NCBI GenBank assembly: GCA_016868315.1
Contig: VGHE01000017.1
Location: 1 to 39,686, forward strand
DNA from: Betaproteobacteria bacterium
GTDB taxonomy: Bacteria > Bdellovibrionota_B > Oligoflexia > Silvanigrellales > Silvanigrellaceae
Reading direction: 5' to 3'
Length of the DNA: 39,686 nucleotides
The translations under genes were made by a program, and so were the position numbers. A model generated the notes under the pieces. That model saw nothing but the letters and a program-made list of their open reading frames with translations, was not told the origin of the DNA and searched no databases. The first letter of the stretch is position 1. Each line of letters opens with the position of its first letter. Shown piece by piece: positions 8,200 to 15,908 of this stretch.

Positions 8200-9008
8200 A
8201 TGTTCAATGCACAAACCCGTTATCTTCGTTTATTATTTTCCGTAATGAGCAGCATTTCGCTCTTGCTTACACCAGCTGCGTTCGCACATGGAATTAGCGA
8301 TGCGCAGAAGCAAAGAATGCTTGAAGGTGGCTACGGTCAATATGTTTTCTGGGTGCAGAACATATGCTGACCGGCTATGACCACCTCCTCTTCCTTTTTG
8401 GAGTGTTGTTCTTTCTCACCACAATTCGGGACGTGGCAAAATTCGTCAGCGTGTTCACTCTTGGGCATTGCATCACTCTCGTCTTCGCGACTTTTTATAA
8501 AATCACCTGGAACTATTACCTCGTGGATGCAATCATAGCTCTCAGTGTTATTTATAAGGCCTTTGATAACAACGGTGGCTTTGAAAAACACCTGGGAATG
8601 AAGTCTCCGAATCTGCTTATCATGGTCTTCAGCTTCGGTTTGCTCCGCGGATTTGGACTCTCAACACGTTTGCAGCAACTTCCTCTAGGTGATGACAAAA
8701 CTGGCATGCTCTTCCGCATTCTAAGCTTTAACGTCGGGGTTGAAGTTGGCCAGATTATCGCACTTGCAATTATGGTACTGGCGCTGTCTGGATGGCGGAA
8801 GCGCGAGTCCTTTAAGCGATTTAGTTACGCGTCCAACAAAGCCCTCCTCTACGCTGGTGTTTTTCTCCTCGCTATGCAAATGCACGGTTACTGGCATGAC
8901 TCACACCCCGACGATTTCCGCTTCCCCGCGCAAGAGCACAATCACGCGCATGAGGACATGGAGATCGAAAGTGAGAAGGCCAATTCTGGTCGTGATAACT
9001 TGGAGTAA
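8200..9008 (+). pseudogene. HupE/UreJ-family membrane protein, frameshifted
   Basis: Translation should begin at ATG 8200, behind GGGGAG, and gives a signal peptide (SLLLTPAAFA-HG) and mature text LEGGYGQYVF. It then hits a stop at 8365. The expected continuation, GAEHMLTGYDHLLFLFG, lies in another frame from about 8349 and runs to 9008. One extra T in the TTTT at 8345-8348 would restore Y-V-F-L-G-A-E-H-M. The downstream part has several membrane helices, the family block GFGLSTRLQQLPLG and a His/Asp-rich cytosolic tail (HSHPDDFRFPAQEHNHAHED). The family's conserved His before GFG is Arg here (LLRGFG). HupE/UreJ proteins are nickel or related metal permeases. This is either a real pseudogene or a sequencing error in a homopolymer. 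Confidence 0.75.
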
Positions 9009-9012
9009 AGCG

Positions 9013-9377
9013 ATGTCTAAGCTGGTTTTGAATGCACTCACATTCGCAATTTTGCAATTGTTTCTTTTCTCGAATTCTGTGGCCATGGCAGACGCGGGTG
9101 GCTCATGCCACTTTCATGGCCGGAAAGAAGCTAACGAGGAAACAATCATTCGTTGTGCAGCCCACCACCGCAACCGACTTGCGAAAAAGGGAACTATAGA
9201 TTCCCTCTGGACATCCCTGAATCATGAAACGCTCGACAAGGTCACAAGTCCGAAGGGCAAACCTGAGTGGCGCATCGTTTACGCACATCCTGCTGCGACC
9301 GACGAATCCAAAAAGAAGCTATTCATGTTTTTTCCCTGAATGGAAATTTTGTTGCAGCAAACCATACGGGTAAATAA
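9013..9377 (+). pseudogene. DUF6488-like small periplasmic protein, frameshifted near its end
   Basis: The ATG at 9013 has GGAG seven bases upstream, overlapping the HupE stop codon. A signal peptide (SNSVAMA-DAGG) precedes CHFHGRKEANEETIIRCA and KPEWRIVYAHPAATDESKKK, which resemble the His-containing DUF6488 family. As read, the protein ends LFMFFP at 9339. Adding one T to the six Ts ending at 9336 gives FMFFSLNGNFVAANHTGK, the expected conserved C-terminus, ending at TAA 9375-9377, five bases before the next ATG. It therefore seems to have lost one base in a T-tract, like the gene before it. A periplasmic metal-binding helper for HupE or the exporter is possible by context only. Confidence 0.65.
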
Positions 9378-9382
9378 CGGGA

Positions 9383-10684
9383 ATGCTTCCAAAGCTGCAA
9401 AACCAAGTCCTTCTCAGCCGCCTTCTGACTCGCTCGGGCGACCAAGCCTGGGATTTTGCGCTTCCCGTGACACTGGTGCTGCTTTTTCCCCAGCAGCTCG
9501 GCCTGATAGCTGCGCTTTTTTTAGCAAATAAAATCGGACAATTCCTGTTTCAACCGGCGCTCACCGGAGTGGTTGATCGCTGGAGACGCAGTCACACAGC
9601 CTATTTAGGCACTGCTCTTCAACTTGTAAGCGTTCTGGGCGCCGCTGCGTGTCTCTTCTCGCTGTCCACAAAGAGCATAGCTGCATCCCCCAATGCACTC
9701 TCGTTCCAGGATTGGACTCTCATTGCAGGAATCACAGCAGCCTCCGTTACCTCAGCACTTGGCTCCGGACTTATGGAAATCGCAGTGGGCAGTGATTGGA
9801 TACCAACACTTGTTCGTGCCGAAGAACTCGCCCAAGTAAACAGCAGGATGAAGCAAATCGACTTGGCCACTGAGGTTCTTTCCCCCGTCTTGGCGGGGCT
9901 CCTGCTGGGGATGAGTTCCCCTGCCAAACCCCTATGGGGCTTTTCGCTGGTGGTGCTTTGGAACGCTGTTTCATTCGTACCCGAGATATTCCTTCTGCGC
10001 AGTGTCTTCAAACGCTCGCAGGCGCTCCAGGCTCTGCCCTCCGGCCTCAGCGAGAGAACGACGAGTCTGTTGGAGAAAACCCGTAAAGGGTGGAATAATT
10101 TTTGGCAACATTCAGCGTCTTTGGTGATGATTGCCTATGCTTTTCTCTGGCTCTCAGCTCTGAGCCCTCATGGCGTTCTGCTCACAAGCTTTCTTAAAGG
10201 TGGTTGGCAACTCTCTGAATTTGCGCTGGGCATCTTCAGAGGTGCTGGCGCGGTCTTTGGGCTTCTTGCGACACTTTGCTTTCCGCCCGTCGTGCGCCGG
10301 TTTGGTGTTGTTAAAGGCTCCCTCGTATTTATTTCATTACAAGCAGTCGCAGTTCTTACAGCTCTGCCCTTCTTTTACTTTCGCACCCTCGATGGATTTA
10401 TCTTTTTGACATTGATCTTGTTTTCAAGAATTGGTCTGTATGGGTTCTCCATGGGAGAAATGGAGATTCGACAGCGCTCTATTGCTCCAGGCCAACGCGG
10501 AGAAATTAACGGGGTAGCAACAGCTCTAACGAGTTTTGCTACGTTAATTCACTATGGAGCGGGCACGCTCGTTGGTGAGCAAGCTCAATTCGTTTGGATG
10601 GTTGCACTCTCGGTGGTCGCCGTCTGCTGTGGAGCAGCCACGTACTATCTTTGGTACAAAAGAATAGGTCGTTCGCACCTGTAA
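9383..10684 (+). CDS. Ferroportin-family (SLC40-like) divalent metal exporter
   Basis: The 433-residue, multi-helix product begins LSRLLTRSGDQAWDFALPV, matching the first helix of ferroportins (LSxxLSxWGDRMWxFAxxxFL). The segment SDWIPTLVRAEELAQVNSRM with a following QIDLATEVLSPVLAG matches ferroportin DWIVVVAGEDxSKLAxMNAxxRRID…LTNILAPxxVG. In the C-lobe, SRIGLYGFSMGEMEIRQR, then QRGEINGV and TLIHYGAGTL match the helices that carry the second metal site. His390 lines up with the metal-binding His of human ferroportin helix 11. The family exports Fe2+ and other divalent metals across the inner membrane in bacteria. It is spaced five bases from the repaired end of the DUF6488-like gene, with only a weak own ribosome site, so translational coupling is likely. 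General MFS drug export is the alternative. Confidence 0.8.
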   Translation: MLPKLQNQVLLSRLLTRSGDQAWDFALPVTLVLLFPQQLGLIAALFLANKIGQFLFQPALTGVVDRWRRSHTAYLGTALQLVSVLGAAACLFSLSTKSIAASPNALSFQDWTLIAGITAASVTSALGSGLMEIAVGSDWIPTLVRAEELAQVNSRMKQIDLATEVLSPVLAGLLLGMSSPAKPLWGFSLVVLWNAVSFVPEIFLLRSVFKRSQALQALPSGLSERTTSLLEKTRKGWNNFWQHSASLVMIAYAFLWLSALSPHGVLLTSFLKGGWQLSEFALGIFRGAGAVFGLLATLCFPPVVRRFGVVKGSLVFISLQAVAVLTALPFFYFRTLDGFIFLTLILFSRIGLYGFSMGEMEIRQRSIAPGQRGEINGVATALTSFATLIHYGAGTLVGEQAQFVWMVALSVVAVCCGAATYYLWYKRIGRSHL

Positions 10685-10704
10685 ATCCGATGACTCGGAT
10701 TTAC
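10681..10704. terminator. Perfect palindrome spanning both stop codons of convergent genes
   Basis: GTAAATCCGA (10681-10690) and TCGGATTTAC (10695-10704) form a 10-bp perfect stem with loop TGAC. The left arm contains the stop codon of the ferroportin gene (10682-10684) and the right arm contains the stop codon of the SDR gene on the other strand (10701-10703). No T-run follows on either side, so it may act as a bidirectional 3'-end stabiliser or weak terminator. Confidence 0.6.
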
Positions 10705-11423
10705 AAACCCATGCGCTTGGTTGAGGAAAGTCCACCATCGATAGCAATCACCTGCCCAGTGATCATTCCACTCTGACTTCCAATCAGAAATGTAACTGCA
10801 CTCGCCATATCGCTTGGTTCAGCCAGACGCGCAATGGCCTGCAATTGCAGGCTCGCCTTCAGAGCAGGCTCGCTGCCAACAATCTTCTGGCTCATACGCG
10901 AACGAGTGAGTCCAGGAGCAATCGCATTAAAGCGCACCGGAGCGTAGGTCGCTGCGCAAGAGCGTACCAATGCTTCAAGGGCACCTTTCGCAGCAGCAAT
11001 GGCTTCATGGTTCTGCAGACCCACACGTGCTGCGGTGCTGGAAATTAACACAACGCTCCCATGCCCCTGCCGTTTAAAAATGGGAAGCAGAACCTTCAGT
11101 CCGACAAAGGCTGTGGTGACGTGCTTGCTGAATATTCCCTCCCACTCCTCAATGCGAGTCATATGTAAGGGCTTCAGGAGTATCGAGCCACTGAAATGCG
11201 CGTATCCATCAATATTCTGCCAACGCTCCAAGGCTTGCTCCAGCGAAGACCTCAAGAACTCTTCATCTAAAGCAGAGCCCACACATGAGATGTACTCACC
11301 AGATGGCGGCTTCTCAATTGGGTTTTCAGAGAGCAGTAGAAACCGGGCGTTAGGATTCTGAGCAATAAACTCCTGCGCCATCGCCGCATTTGAGCCTTGA
11401 ACAATATAAACTGGTGACGACAT
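10701..11423 (-). CDS. Short-chain dehydrogenase/reductase family protein lacking the YxxxK tyrosine
   Basis: The 240-residue product has the SDR layout: an N-terminal strand VYIVQGSNAAMAQEF in place of the TGxxxGxG dinucleotide loop, GSVVLISSTAA with the catalytic-strand Ser, NHEAIAAAKGALEALVRSCA at the active-site helix, FNAIAPGLTRSRM for the PG motif, and a C-terminal VTFLIGSQSGMITGQVIAID. The residue four before the active-site Lys is Ile rather than Tyr, and the Gly-rich cofactor loop is degenerate, so normal NAD(P)H-dependent oxidoreduction is doubtful. I recall other SDRs with the same NHEAIAAAK text, so it may belong to a Tyr-less subgroup rather than be damaged. It has no signal peptide and no operon partner. 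It converges on the ferroportin gene. The ribosome site is a weak AAAGG. Confidence 0.8.
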   Translation of the reverse strand: MSSPVYIVQGSNAAMAQEFIAQNPNARFLLLSENPIEKPPSGEYISCVGSALDEEFLRSSLEQALERWQNIDGYAHFSGSILLKPLHMTRIEEWEGIFSKHVTTAFVGLKVLLPIFKRQGHGSVVLISSTAARVGLQNHEAIAAAKGALEALVRSCAATYAPVRFNAIAPGLTRSRMSQKIVGSEPALKASLQLQAIARLAEPSDMASAVTFLIGSQSGMITGQVIAIDGGLSSTKRMGL

Positions 11424-11608
11424 TGTGGAATTGCCTTTCGGGTGGAAAGCACATCGAGATTTTAACCCAAGCGATGGCTCTGGTGCTCTGCTCGCAATAT
11501 ACGAGGAATTTACAGGCTAAATATATTTCTCAAGTATTTCAAATAATCTTCCGCTGAATCAGGTTGAATTGGCATTGCGCTCTCTCATGACTTTTGGCTA
11601 GAGTTGAT

Positions 11609-12130
11609 ATGAAGACAATCCTTTGCTTTGGAATAATGCTGCTCGCTGCTGGATGTAGATCCGGGAGCACTGAAGGCGATGCCGATGCCCAAGCAGTGAA
11701 ACGCTACCAGAAAGACGGTGAGTTCATTATCGAGGCACAGAAAGCAGATGACATTAAAATCATGTCTGCAGGTTGGTCGCCAAAATACCGCGATGCGAAC
11801 GGCAACGAGAAGACCCTACGATTTTACCGCGGGTATCTCTATATTTCTGTTCGGCAAGCGCTTGGGGATGGAATTCTTGCGTGGGCGAGCGGCAACGTCA
11901 TACGCGACGTTTTTGTCATGAGCGAAGGAAGCAAAGAGGCTTCAACCGTTAAGACTGCTATGAGGGACGACTGGCAGGTCACCAAAATCGTGACTGATCC
12001 GCAAAATTACTTGACCGCAAGTGGCGTAAAAGTCTTCTGTCCACTGAGAATCGAGTACAAGAAAAAAGATGGCAAGCCTTATGTTTCCAACTTCTCAGAT
12101 ATAAATTGCAGAGATATTCTATTGCAATGA
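11609..12130 (+). CDS. Small lipoprotein, unknown family
   Basis: The ATG at 11609 is preferred over an in-frame TTG at 11594 because the signal peptide then starts directly with MKTILCFGIMLLAAGC, a good lipobox, and AGAG lies just upstream. The mature part is about 155 residues, predicted mostly beta, with two further Cys (VFCPLRI and DINCRD) near the C-terminus that may pair. I recognise no domain. It is followed after about 90 bases by another lipoprotein gene in the same direction without an obvious terminator, so co-transcription is possible. Confidence 0.7.
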   Translation: MKTILCFGIMLLAAGCRSGSTEGDADAQAVKRYQKDGEFIIEAQKADDIKIMSAGWSPKYRDANGNEKTLRFYRGYLYISVRQALGDGILAWASGNVIRDVFVMSEGSKEASTVKTAMRDDWQVTKIVTDPQNYLTASGVKVFCPLRIEYKKKDGKPYVSNFSDINCRDILLQ

Positions 12131-12221
12131 TGGATAGCGGGTGTTGTTAGCATCCCGACATTGCAGATTCCACACTGGCTCTCTAACATGAAAGTCGGTT
12201 TTGTTTTTCAAGGGTGGAAGC

Positions 12222-13238
12222 ATGCAATTCAAAAATCTCTTCGCCATGTTTGCTGCGGTAGTCCTTCTGCTCGCCTGCAAGGCGCGCGACTTCAACTCCG
12301 ACCTCCGGGGCAAGGTCGACAATCCAGATGCGCGACAAACTCCTTGTCTTGAAACACTGCAGCGCAATGCTCCCTACACTCCTGAAGTCCTGAACCAGCA
12401 GCTCACCGCAGCGTTGAATCAAGCCGCGACCAGCAAGTTTTTTGAGGCTGAGAACTTCCGTGACCTGCTCTTCTCAAGCGAGGTCGAAGTTGCTGCGCGT
12501 GGTGCTTTGAAAGCAGAGCTCTTTCTGGGCGACAACTGCAGCTTGATTCGTGCCATCAACGAATCACGCACCAAACCTAGCCATTTCTATTGGCTGACAG
12601 GCAACGGTCGAACATCTTTTGGCGGAATGGCTCTCTACAAGGGCGATATCTATGCCGAGGGCTTTTATCGAAACCGTCAATCCGGGGTAGATGGCAGCCT
12701 GTTTACGCGCAAAAAATATGGACTCGACGAACTCATGAACAAACAACCCTGGTTCGAATGGAGTCCTCAAACCAAGAAGTTCACACCTCGCCTCGGTTCA
12801 CCCGGCGCGCGCCTCGTCTCTCATATTGCCGCTGACCAGGGAACCGATGCTGTGACACTCTATCGCGGCACTAACGTAAAATTCGCAGACAAACTCACAG
12901 CACTTGCAACCCTCAATTCCTTCGCGTTTGGCAACAACTTTGGTGGGATTTTCAGTACGCCCTCATACGATGCAGCGAAAGGATGGGCGAATCCGGTTGT
13001 ATTAAAGTCCCGCCTCAGCCCCAAAAGCTTGAGCGATGCAATGGCCGCTCAGAAGCCAAATTCACCCAAATCGCCCTTGGTCTATGCGGGTGTGGAGTTT
13101 GGCTACGTTGAAGTAGCATTCCTCTATACTCCTGGAGACAAGAGCAACTTGTTCTTTGATAACGTTGTAAGCAAATGCATTGTTCAGGATAAATCACAGG
13201 GAGGGGACGCTGCGTTTGCATCCCCTTGCAGCCAGTGA
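12222..13238 (+). CDS. Lipoprotein with weak ADP-ribosyltransferase-like signature
   Basis: The ATG at 12222 follows GGTGGAAG; an in-frame upstream ATG at 12201 would disrupt the signal peptide. The 338-residue product has lipobox LLLAC-KARDFN. The C-terminal half shows TLYRGTNVKFADKL with Arg215, then GGIFSTPSYDAAKGWA with Ser245-Thr246, then VYAGVEFGYVEVAFLYTP with Glu292 and Glu297. The order R, S-T and E recalls the R-S-E core of mono-ADP-ribosyltransferases (LYRG; F-S-T-S; E-x-E), but the final E-x-E is not exact, so this is a hypothesis. Four Cys in the mature part could form disulfides. After the lipobox Cys it carries the K-A-R-D-F-N…S-D-L pattern found in three other lipoproteins here. 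Confidence 0.75.
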   Translation: MQFKNLFAMFAAVVLLLACKARDFNSDLRGKVDNPDARQTPCLETLQRNAPYTPEVLNQQLTAALNQAATSKFFEAENFRDLLFSSEVEVAARGALKAELFLGDNCSLIRAINESRTKPSHFYWLTGNGRTSFGGMALYKGDIYAEGFYRNRQSGVDGSLFTRKKYGLDELMNKQPWFEWSPQTKKFTPRLGSPGARLVSHIAADQGTDAVTLYRGTNVKFADKLTALATLNSFAFGNNFGGIFSTPSYDAAKGWANPVVLKSRLSPKSLSDAMAAQKPNSPKSPLVYAGVEFGYVEVAFLYTPGDKSNLFFDNVVSKCIVQDKSQGGDAAFASPCSQ

Positions 13239-13283
13239 AAAGCTTCTCAGACCAAGCCAACCGAGAGCTGGTCACAGAGGAAG

Positions 13284-13682
13284 TCAGTTGGACTTTTTCA
13301 CCACGAGAGTTTCAGTTTTGGTTTTTGAGTCAACTTTTTTCTCAAATATAAAGCCACCGGCCGCGAAGCAATCTGCATTGCTGGGCTTCTTAACCCACTC
13401 GAGGTAACCGGCCTTGGCAGAGCAAGCGTTCGAACCACCGCACTCATGCGCCTGAGACTTTTTGAACTGATTTTTGAATGCTTGATTCGCAGCGGTGATC
13501 TGTTCCTTGGTTACAACGCAAGAGCCCGTGCCCTTACAGGTGTTTGTACCAAAGCACATCACGCCTTTGGCTGGTGCGTGACCCATGGACTGTGGAGCAG
13601 GTGTATTTCCGGATTGTGCAAGTGCAGTCCCCGAGGCCAAACCAGCAGCCGCAGCAGAGAGCAATGACTTCTTCAACGACAT
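13284..13682 (-). CDS. Cys-rich periplasmic protein, bufferin (BufA2)-like
   Basis: The ATG at 13682 is chosen because GGAG sits seven bases upstream; a TTG 15 bases earlier overlaps that site. The 132-residue product has a Sec signal peptide (GLASGTALA-QSG). The mature part shows VMCFGTNTCKGTGSCVV, then HECGGSNACSAKAGYLEW, then ADCFAAGGFIF. This repeated Cys spacing resembles small bufferin-type/BufA2-like proteins (CxGxNxCKGxG…C…GG), thought to sequester copper or other metals in the periplasm. The usual bufB/bufC partners are not nearby, which weakens the assignment. It lies downstream of a terminator that ends the preceding lipoprotein gene, so it probably has its own promoter in the short gap. 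Confidence 0.6.
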   Translation of the reverse strand: MSLKKSLLSAAAAGLASGTALAQSGNTPAPQSMGHAPAKGVMCFGTNTCKGTGSCVVTKEQITAANQAFKNQFKKSQAHECGGSNACSAKAGYLEWVKKPSNADCFAAGGFIFEKKVDSKTKTETLVVKKSN

Positions 13683-13708
13683 TGTAGAACTCCACAAGGC
13701 AGTGTCTG

Positions 13709-13742
13709 AAAAAAAGCCCGCTCACTCAGTTGAGTTCGGGGC
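13709..13742 (-). terminator. Rho-independent terminator of the lipoprotein gene at 13726
   Basis: On the minus strand a stem formed by GCCC/GGGC and ACTC/GAGT, with a small internal loop, is followed by seven Ts (plus-strand As at 13709-13715). The stop codon of the gene lies inside the hairpin. Confidence 0.7.
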
Positions 13743-14073
13743 ATTCCATTTCGAGAACATACACCGCGACAACTTCAGCTTCAACGGGATGGAGTTCAAA
13801 AGCTTGCGCAACCCGGGTAAACGCCTCTGGGGAACTTGCAGAAAAGCCCTGATTGCGAACCTCTCGCAACGTGCCACAAATTGCTTTGCGCACGTCCGAA
13901 CGTTTGACCCAAGTCATGATTTGCACGCCGTCTTTGGTCTTGAAATCAGGTTCACCCTGAGGACGAACGGGTGCAGTTATTTCATTCAACTGGCTGACAT
14001 TCGTATTACTTTCAGTCCCACAAGCAGCGACACAAAGTGCGGCTGAAAGCGCAATAAAAAGAGCCAAGTTCAT
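13726..14073 (-). CDS. Small lipoprotein, unknown function
   Basis: A strong GGAGGGG lies six to seven bases before the ATG at 14073. The 115-residue product has lipobox LCVAAC-GTES and a mature domain of about 90 residues, including QIMTWVKRSDVRKAICGTL and VVAVYVLEMECPELN. Two Cys in the mature part may pair. I recognise no family. It is a single-gene unit closed by the hairpin at 13709-13742. Confidence 0.7.
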   Translation of the reverse strand: MNLALFIALSAALCVAACGTESNTNVSQLNEITAPVRPQGEPDFKTKDGVQIMTWVKRSDVRKAICGTLREVRNQGFSASSPEAFTRVAQAFELHPVEAEVVAVYVLEMECPELN

Positions 14074-14202
14074 AATCTACCCCTCCAACGGAGCTCAAGA
14101 AAATCAAACAGGAGCTCGCCCATTGATTAGGAGTAGCAAAACTCAATGGGCTTTGAAAGGCTCATTTTTAACAGGAAATTTCTGGCCAACCGCCCAATAA
14201 TT

Positions 14203-15012
14203 TCACCAGAGCTTTCTGGTCTCAGCGCCTAGGTACTTTCCACGGCTGACTTCAAATTGAAGAATATCTTCCCGACAGGGTGTGCCCACACGCTGATACT
14301 TTTTCCAATCCGGATGGGTTGTCAGTTCTCCCAAGGTTTTTCGGAGGTTCTGGTACTGAGCGAGCTCAAGCTGCTCGTAGTCGGTGCGCCGAATAATCTC
14401 TCCAGTCTCCTTGTCACACCTCAGTGCGTATTCGGTTATCCTAGCTTTCTCTTCCAGAGAAGGAATTCTTCTCAGCTTCTGACCCTCTCCGCGATTGACC
14501 GCATCACACATGTCTTTTTCGAATTTTCTCATATTGATGGCCGATCTCATGCCACTCATTTCAGCCGAAAGCTTTTCGAAAATATCGTATTGACTCGGGC
14601 CGATTGGCTCTCCTAACGGCTGCTTGCGAAACCAATGACCGACCACTTCAAACTCCAAAGGCCATTCGTGTGCCCTTAAAAATTTCCTGCGGCTAAAGAC
14701 AACCTCATATTTATCTTTCCGCTCGACTCCCGAATCAAGATTCACGTCAACGACAGCGTCCTCGAGACCCGTTTTGATGATGGTGGGTGTGTAGGATTTA
14801 TCTTCAACGTAGTAACACCAACCAAAGCCAACGTATGCAAATGCGAGACGCTCTTTCCCCGGAGCAGTGAGCGTCTGCAGCTCGCTCGCCTGATTGTAAC
14901 CACGCCGCGTACACCCTCCGGCTCCAAGCAGACCAAAGGCCGCGAGAGAAATTGCAACAACCAGCCGAACGGTTTGGAAACTGCCAAAGACATTCATAGC
15001 GCTTTGCGTCAT
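14203..15012 (-). CDS. Lipoprotein of unknown function with the CxxRxYN motif
   Basis: The start at 15012 overlaps the stop of the upstream protease gene as ATGA, with GGAAG about eight bases before it, indicating translational coupling. A second ATG at 14997 is possible. The 269-residue product has a signal peptide ending LLGAGGC-TRRGYN followed by QASEL. The mature part has five Cys and charged helical segments such as SGMRSAINMRKFEKDMCD and DYEQLELAQYQNLRKTL. No domain recognised. Because it is translated together with a secreted trypsin-like protease, it may be a partner, inhibitor or substrate-presenting subunit of that enzyme; this is context only. Confidence 0.75.
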   Translation of the reverse strand: MTQSAMNVFGSFQTVRLVVAISLAAFGLLGAGGCTRRGYNQASELQTLTAPGKERLAFAYVGFGWCYYVEDKSYTPTIIKTGLEDAVVDVNLDSGVERKDKYEVVFSRRKFLRAHEWPLEFEVVGHWFRKQPLGEPIGPSQYDIFEKLSAEMSGMRSAINMRKFEKDMCDAVNRGEGQKLRRIPSLEEKARITEYALRCDKETGEIIRRTDYEQLELAQYQNLRKTLGELTTHPDWKKYQRVGTPCREDILQFEVSRGKYLGAETRKLW

Positions 15013-15734
15013 GGCTTCGCTTCCTGAACAAGACAAGCCCGAATACCCTTCACAAGATGGGGAACACGAGAAATGATGGTCGCCTTGTTGTTCTTCATGG
15101 TGTCACAGCCACCATGGGTGTGAATGGCAACGGCCTTACCTGATGCAGCTTCGGTGATAAGAGAGCCGCTGCTTCCGGCGCTCGTATCCAAATTGTGGAA
15201 GAGAATACTTCCATCGATGGCAAGCACATCACCGCGAGCCGCCACGCGTCTATAACGTCCGGGCGCTTCGCGCTGCGCGGAATGAGTTTCGAGAGCAGTC
15301 TCAATGGTCAACTGCGGCTTCAACTCAACCTCAACAAAGCCGTGGGTCTTTCCGGGAAGTAATCCGGTGTGGGTGTTTGGAAGGAGGCGGACAACCGCCC
15401 AATCGTTGCCAATCCGCGACTGCAGGGCTCGCACACTTGCCTTGTCCACCTTGTAACGGTTGCCACGAGGGCTCTGTGCAAACTTGCCATCTTCCCCATC
15501 GGGATCTGAAAACTCCGCCTCATCGAGTAGATGAAGACAATGACCAGCAGTTAATGCACATGCTTCGCTAATGAGTGTAATTGTGCAGAATCGGGCTAAT
15601 GGGTCTGCTGACGGAGTGCTAACAACACCAACATGACCCGCGCTCGAAGCAACACGATCATCTGTTTCACAAACAGATTGTGTGCCCAATGAACTTGCTG
15701 AAAGAAGCGCTGCAAGAACCATATTTGTAGCCAA
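15009..15734 (-). CDS. Secreted trypsin-like (S1) serine protease
   Basis: A TTG at 15734 is preferred since GAGGTGG lies six bases upstream; an ATG at 15722 is the alternative and has no ribosome site. The product of about 241 residues has a signal peptide (MVLAALLSASSLGTQS). The catalytic triad reads CALTAGHC with His65, NDWAVVRL with Asp111, and DTSAGSSGSLI with Ser189. The sequence before Ser is GSSGS instead of GDSGG, so the oxyanion region departs slightly from trypsin. The size is that of a bare S1 catalytic domain without extra modules. It should act in the periplasm or outside the cell. It forms a two-gene operon with the overlapping lipoprotein gene. Confidence 0.85.
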   Translation of the reverse strand: MATNMVLAALLSASSLGTQSVCETDDRVASSAGHVGVVSTPSADPLARFCTITLISEACALTAGHCLHLLDEAEFSDPDGEDGKFAQSPRGNRYKVDKASVRALQSRIGNDWAVVRLLPNTHTGLLPGKTHGFVEVELKPQLTIETALETHSAQREAPGRYRRVAARGDVLAIDGSILFHNLDTSAGSSGSLITEAASGKAVAIHTHGGCDTMKNNKATIISRVPHLVKGIRACLVQEAKP

Positions 15735-15908
15735 GAAACACCACCTCGCGCTCAAAAATCGCCGTTAATAAGCATATTCTCAGACCTCAACACAAAAGAG
15801 AAACCTAATTTTTGATGAGAAATCTTTGCCTCCCATGGCTCTTTTTGCCCATTGTTTCCGAACCAACGCGTCCTTCAAAATGTCTCAAGACACAACGGGA
15901 GCGGCAGG

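Noticed and set aside
8740-9012. Upstream extension of the DUF6488-like frame into the HupE-like gene
   Set aside because: The ATG at 9013 has a good ribosome site and a signal peptide; the extension reads the HupE region out of frame.
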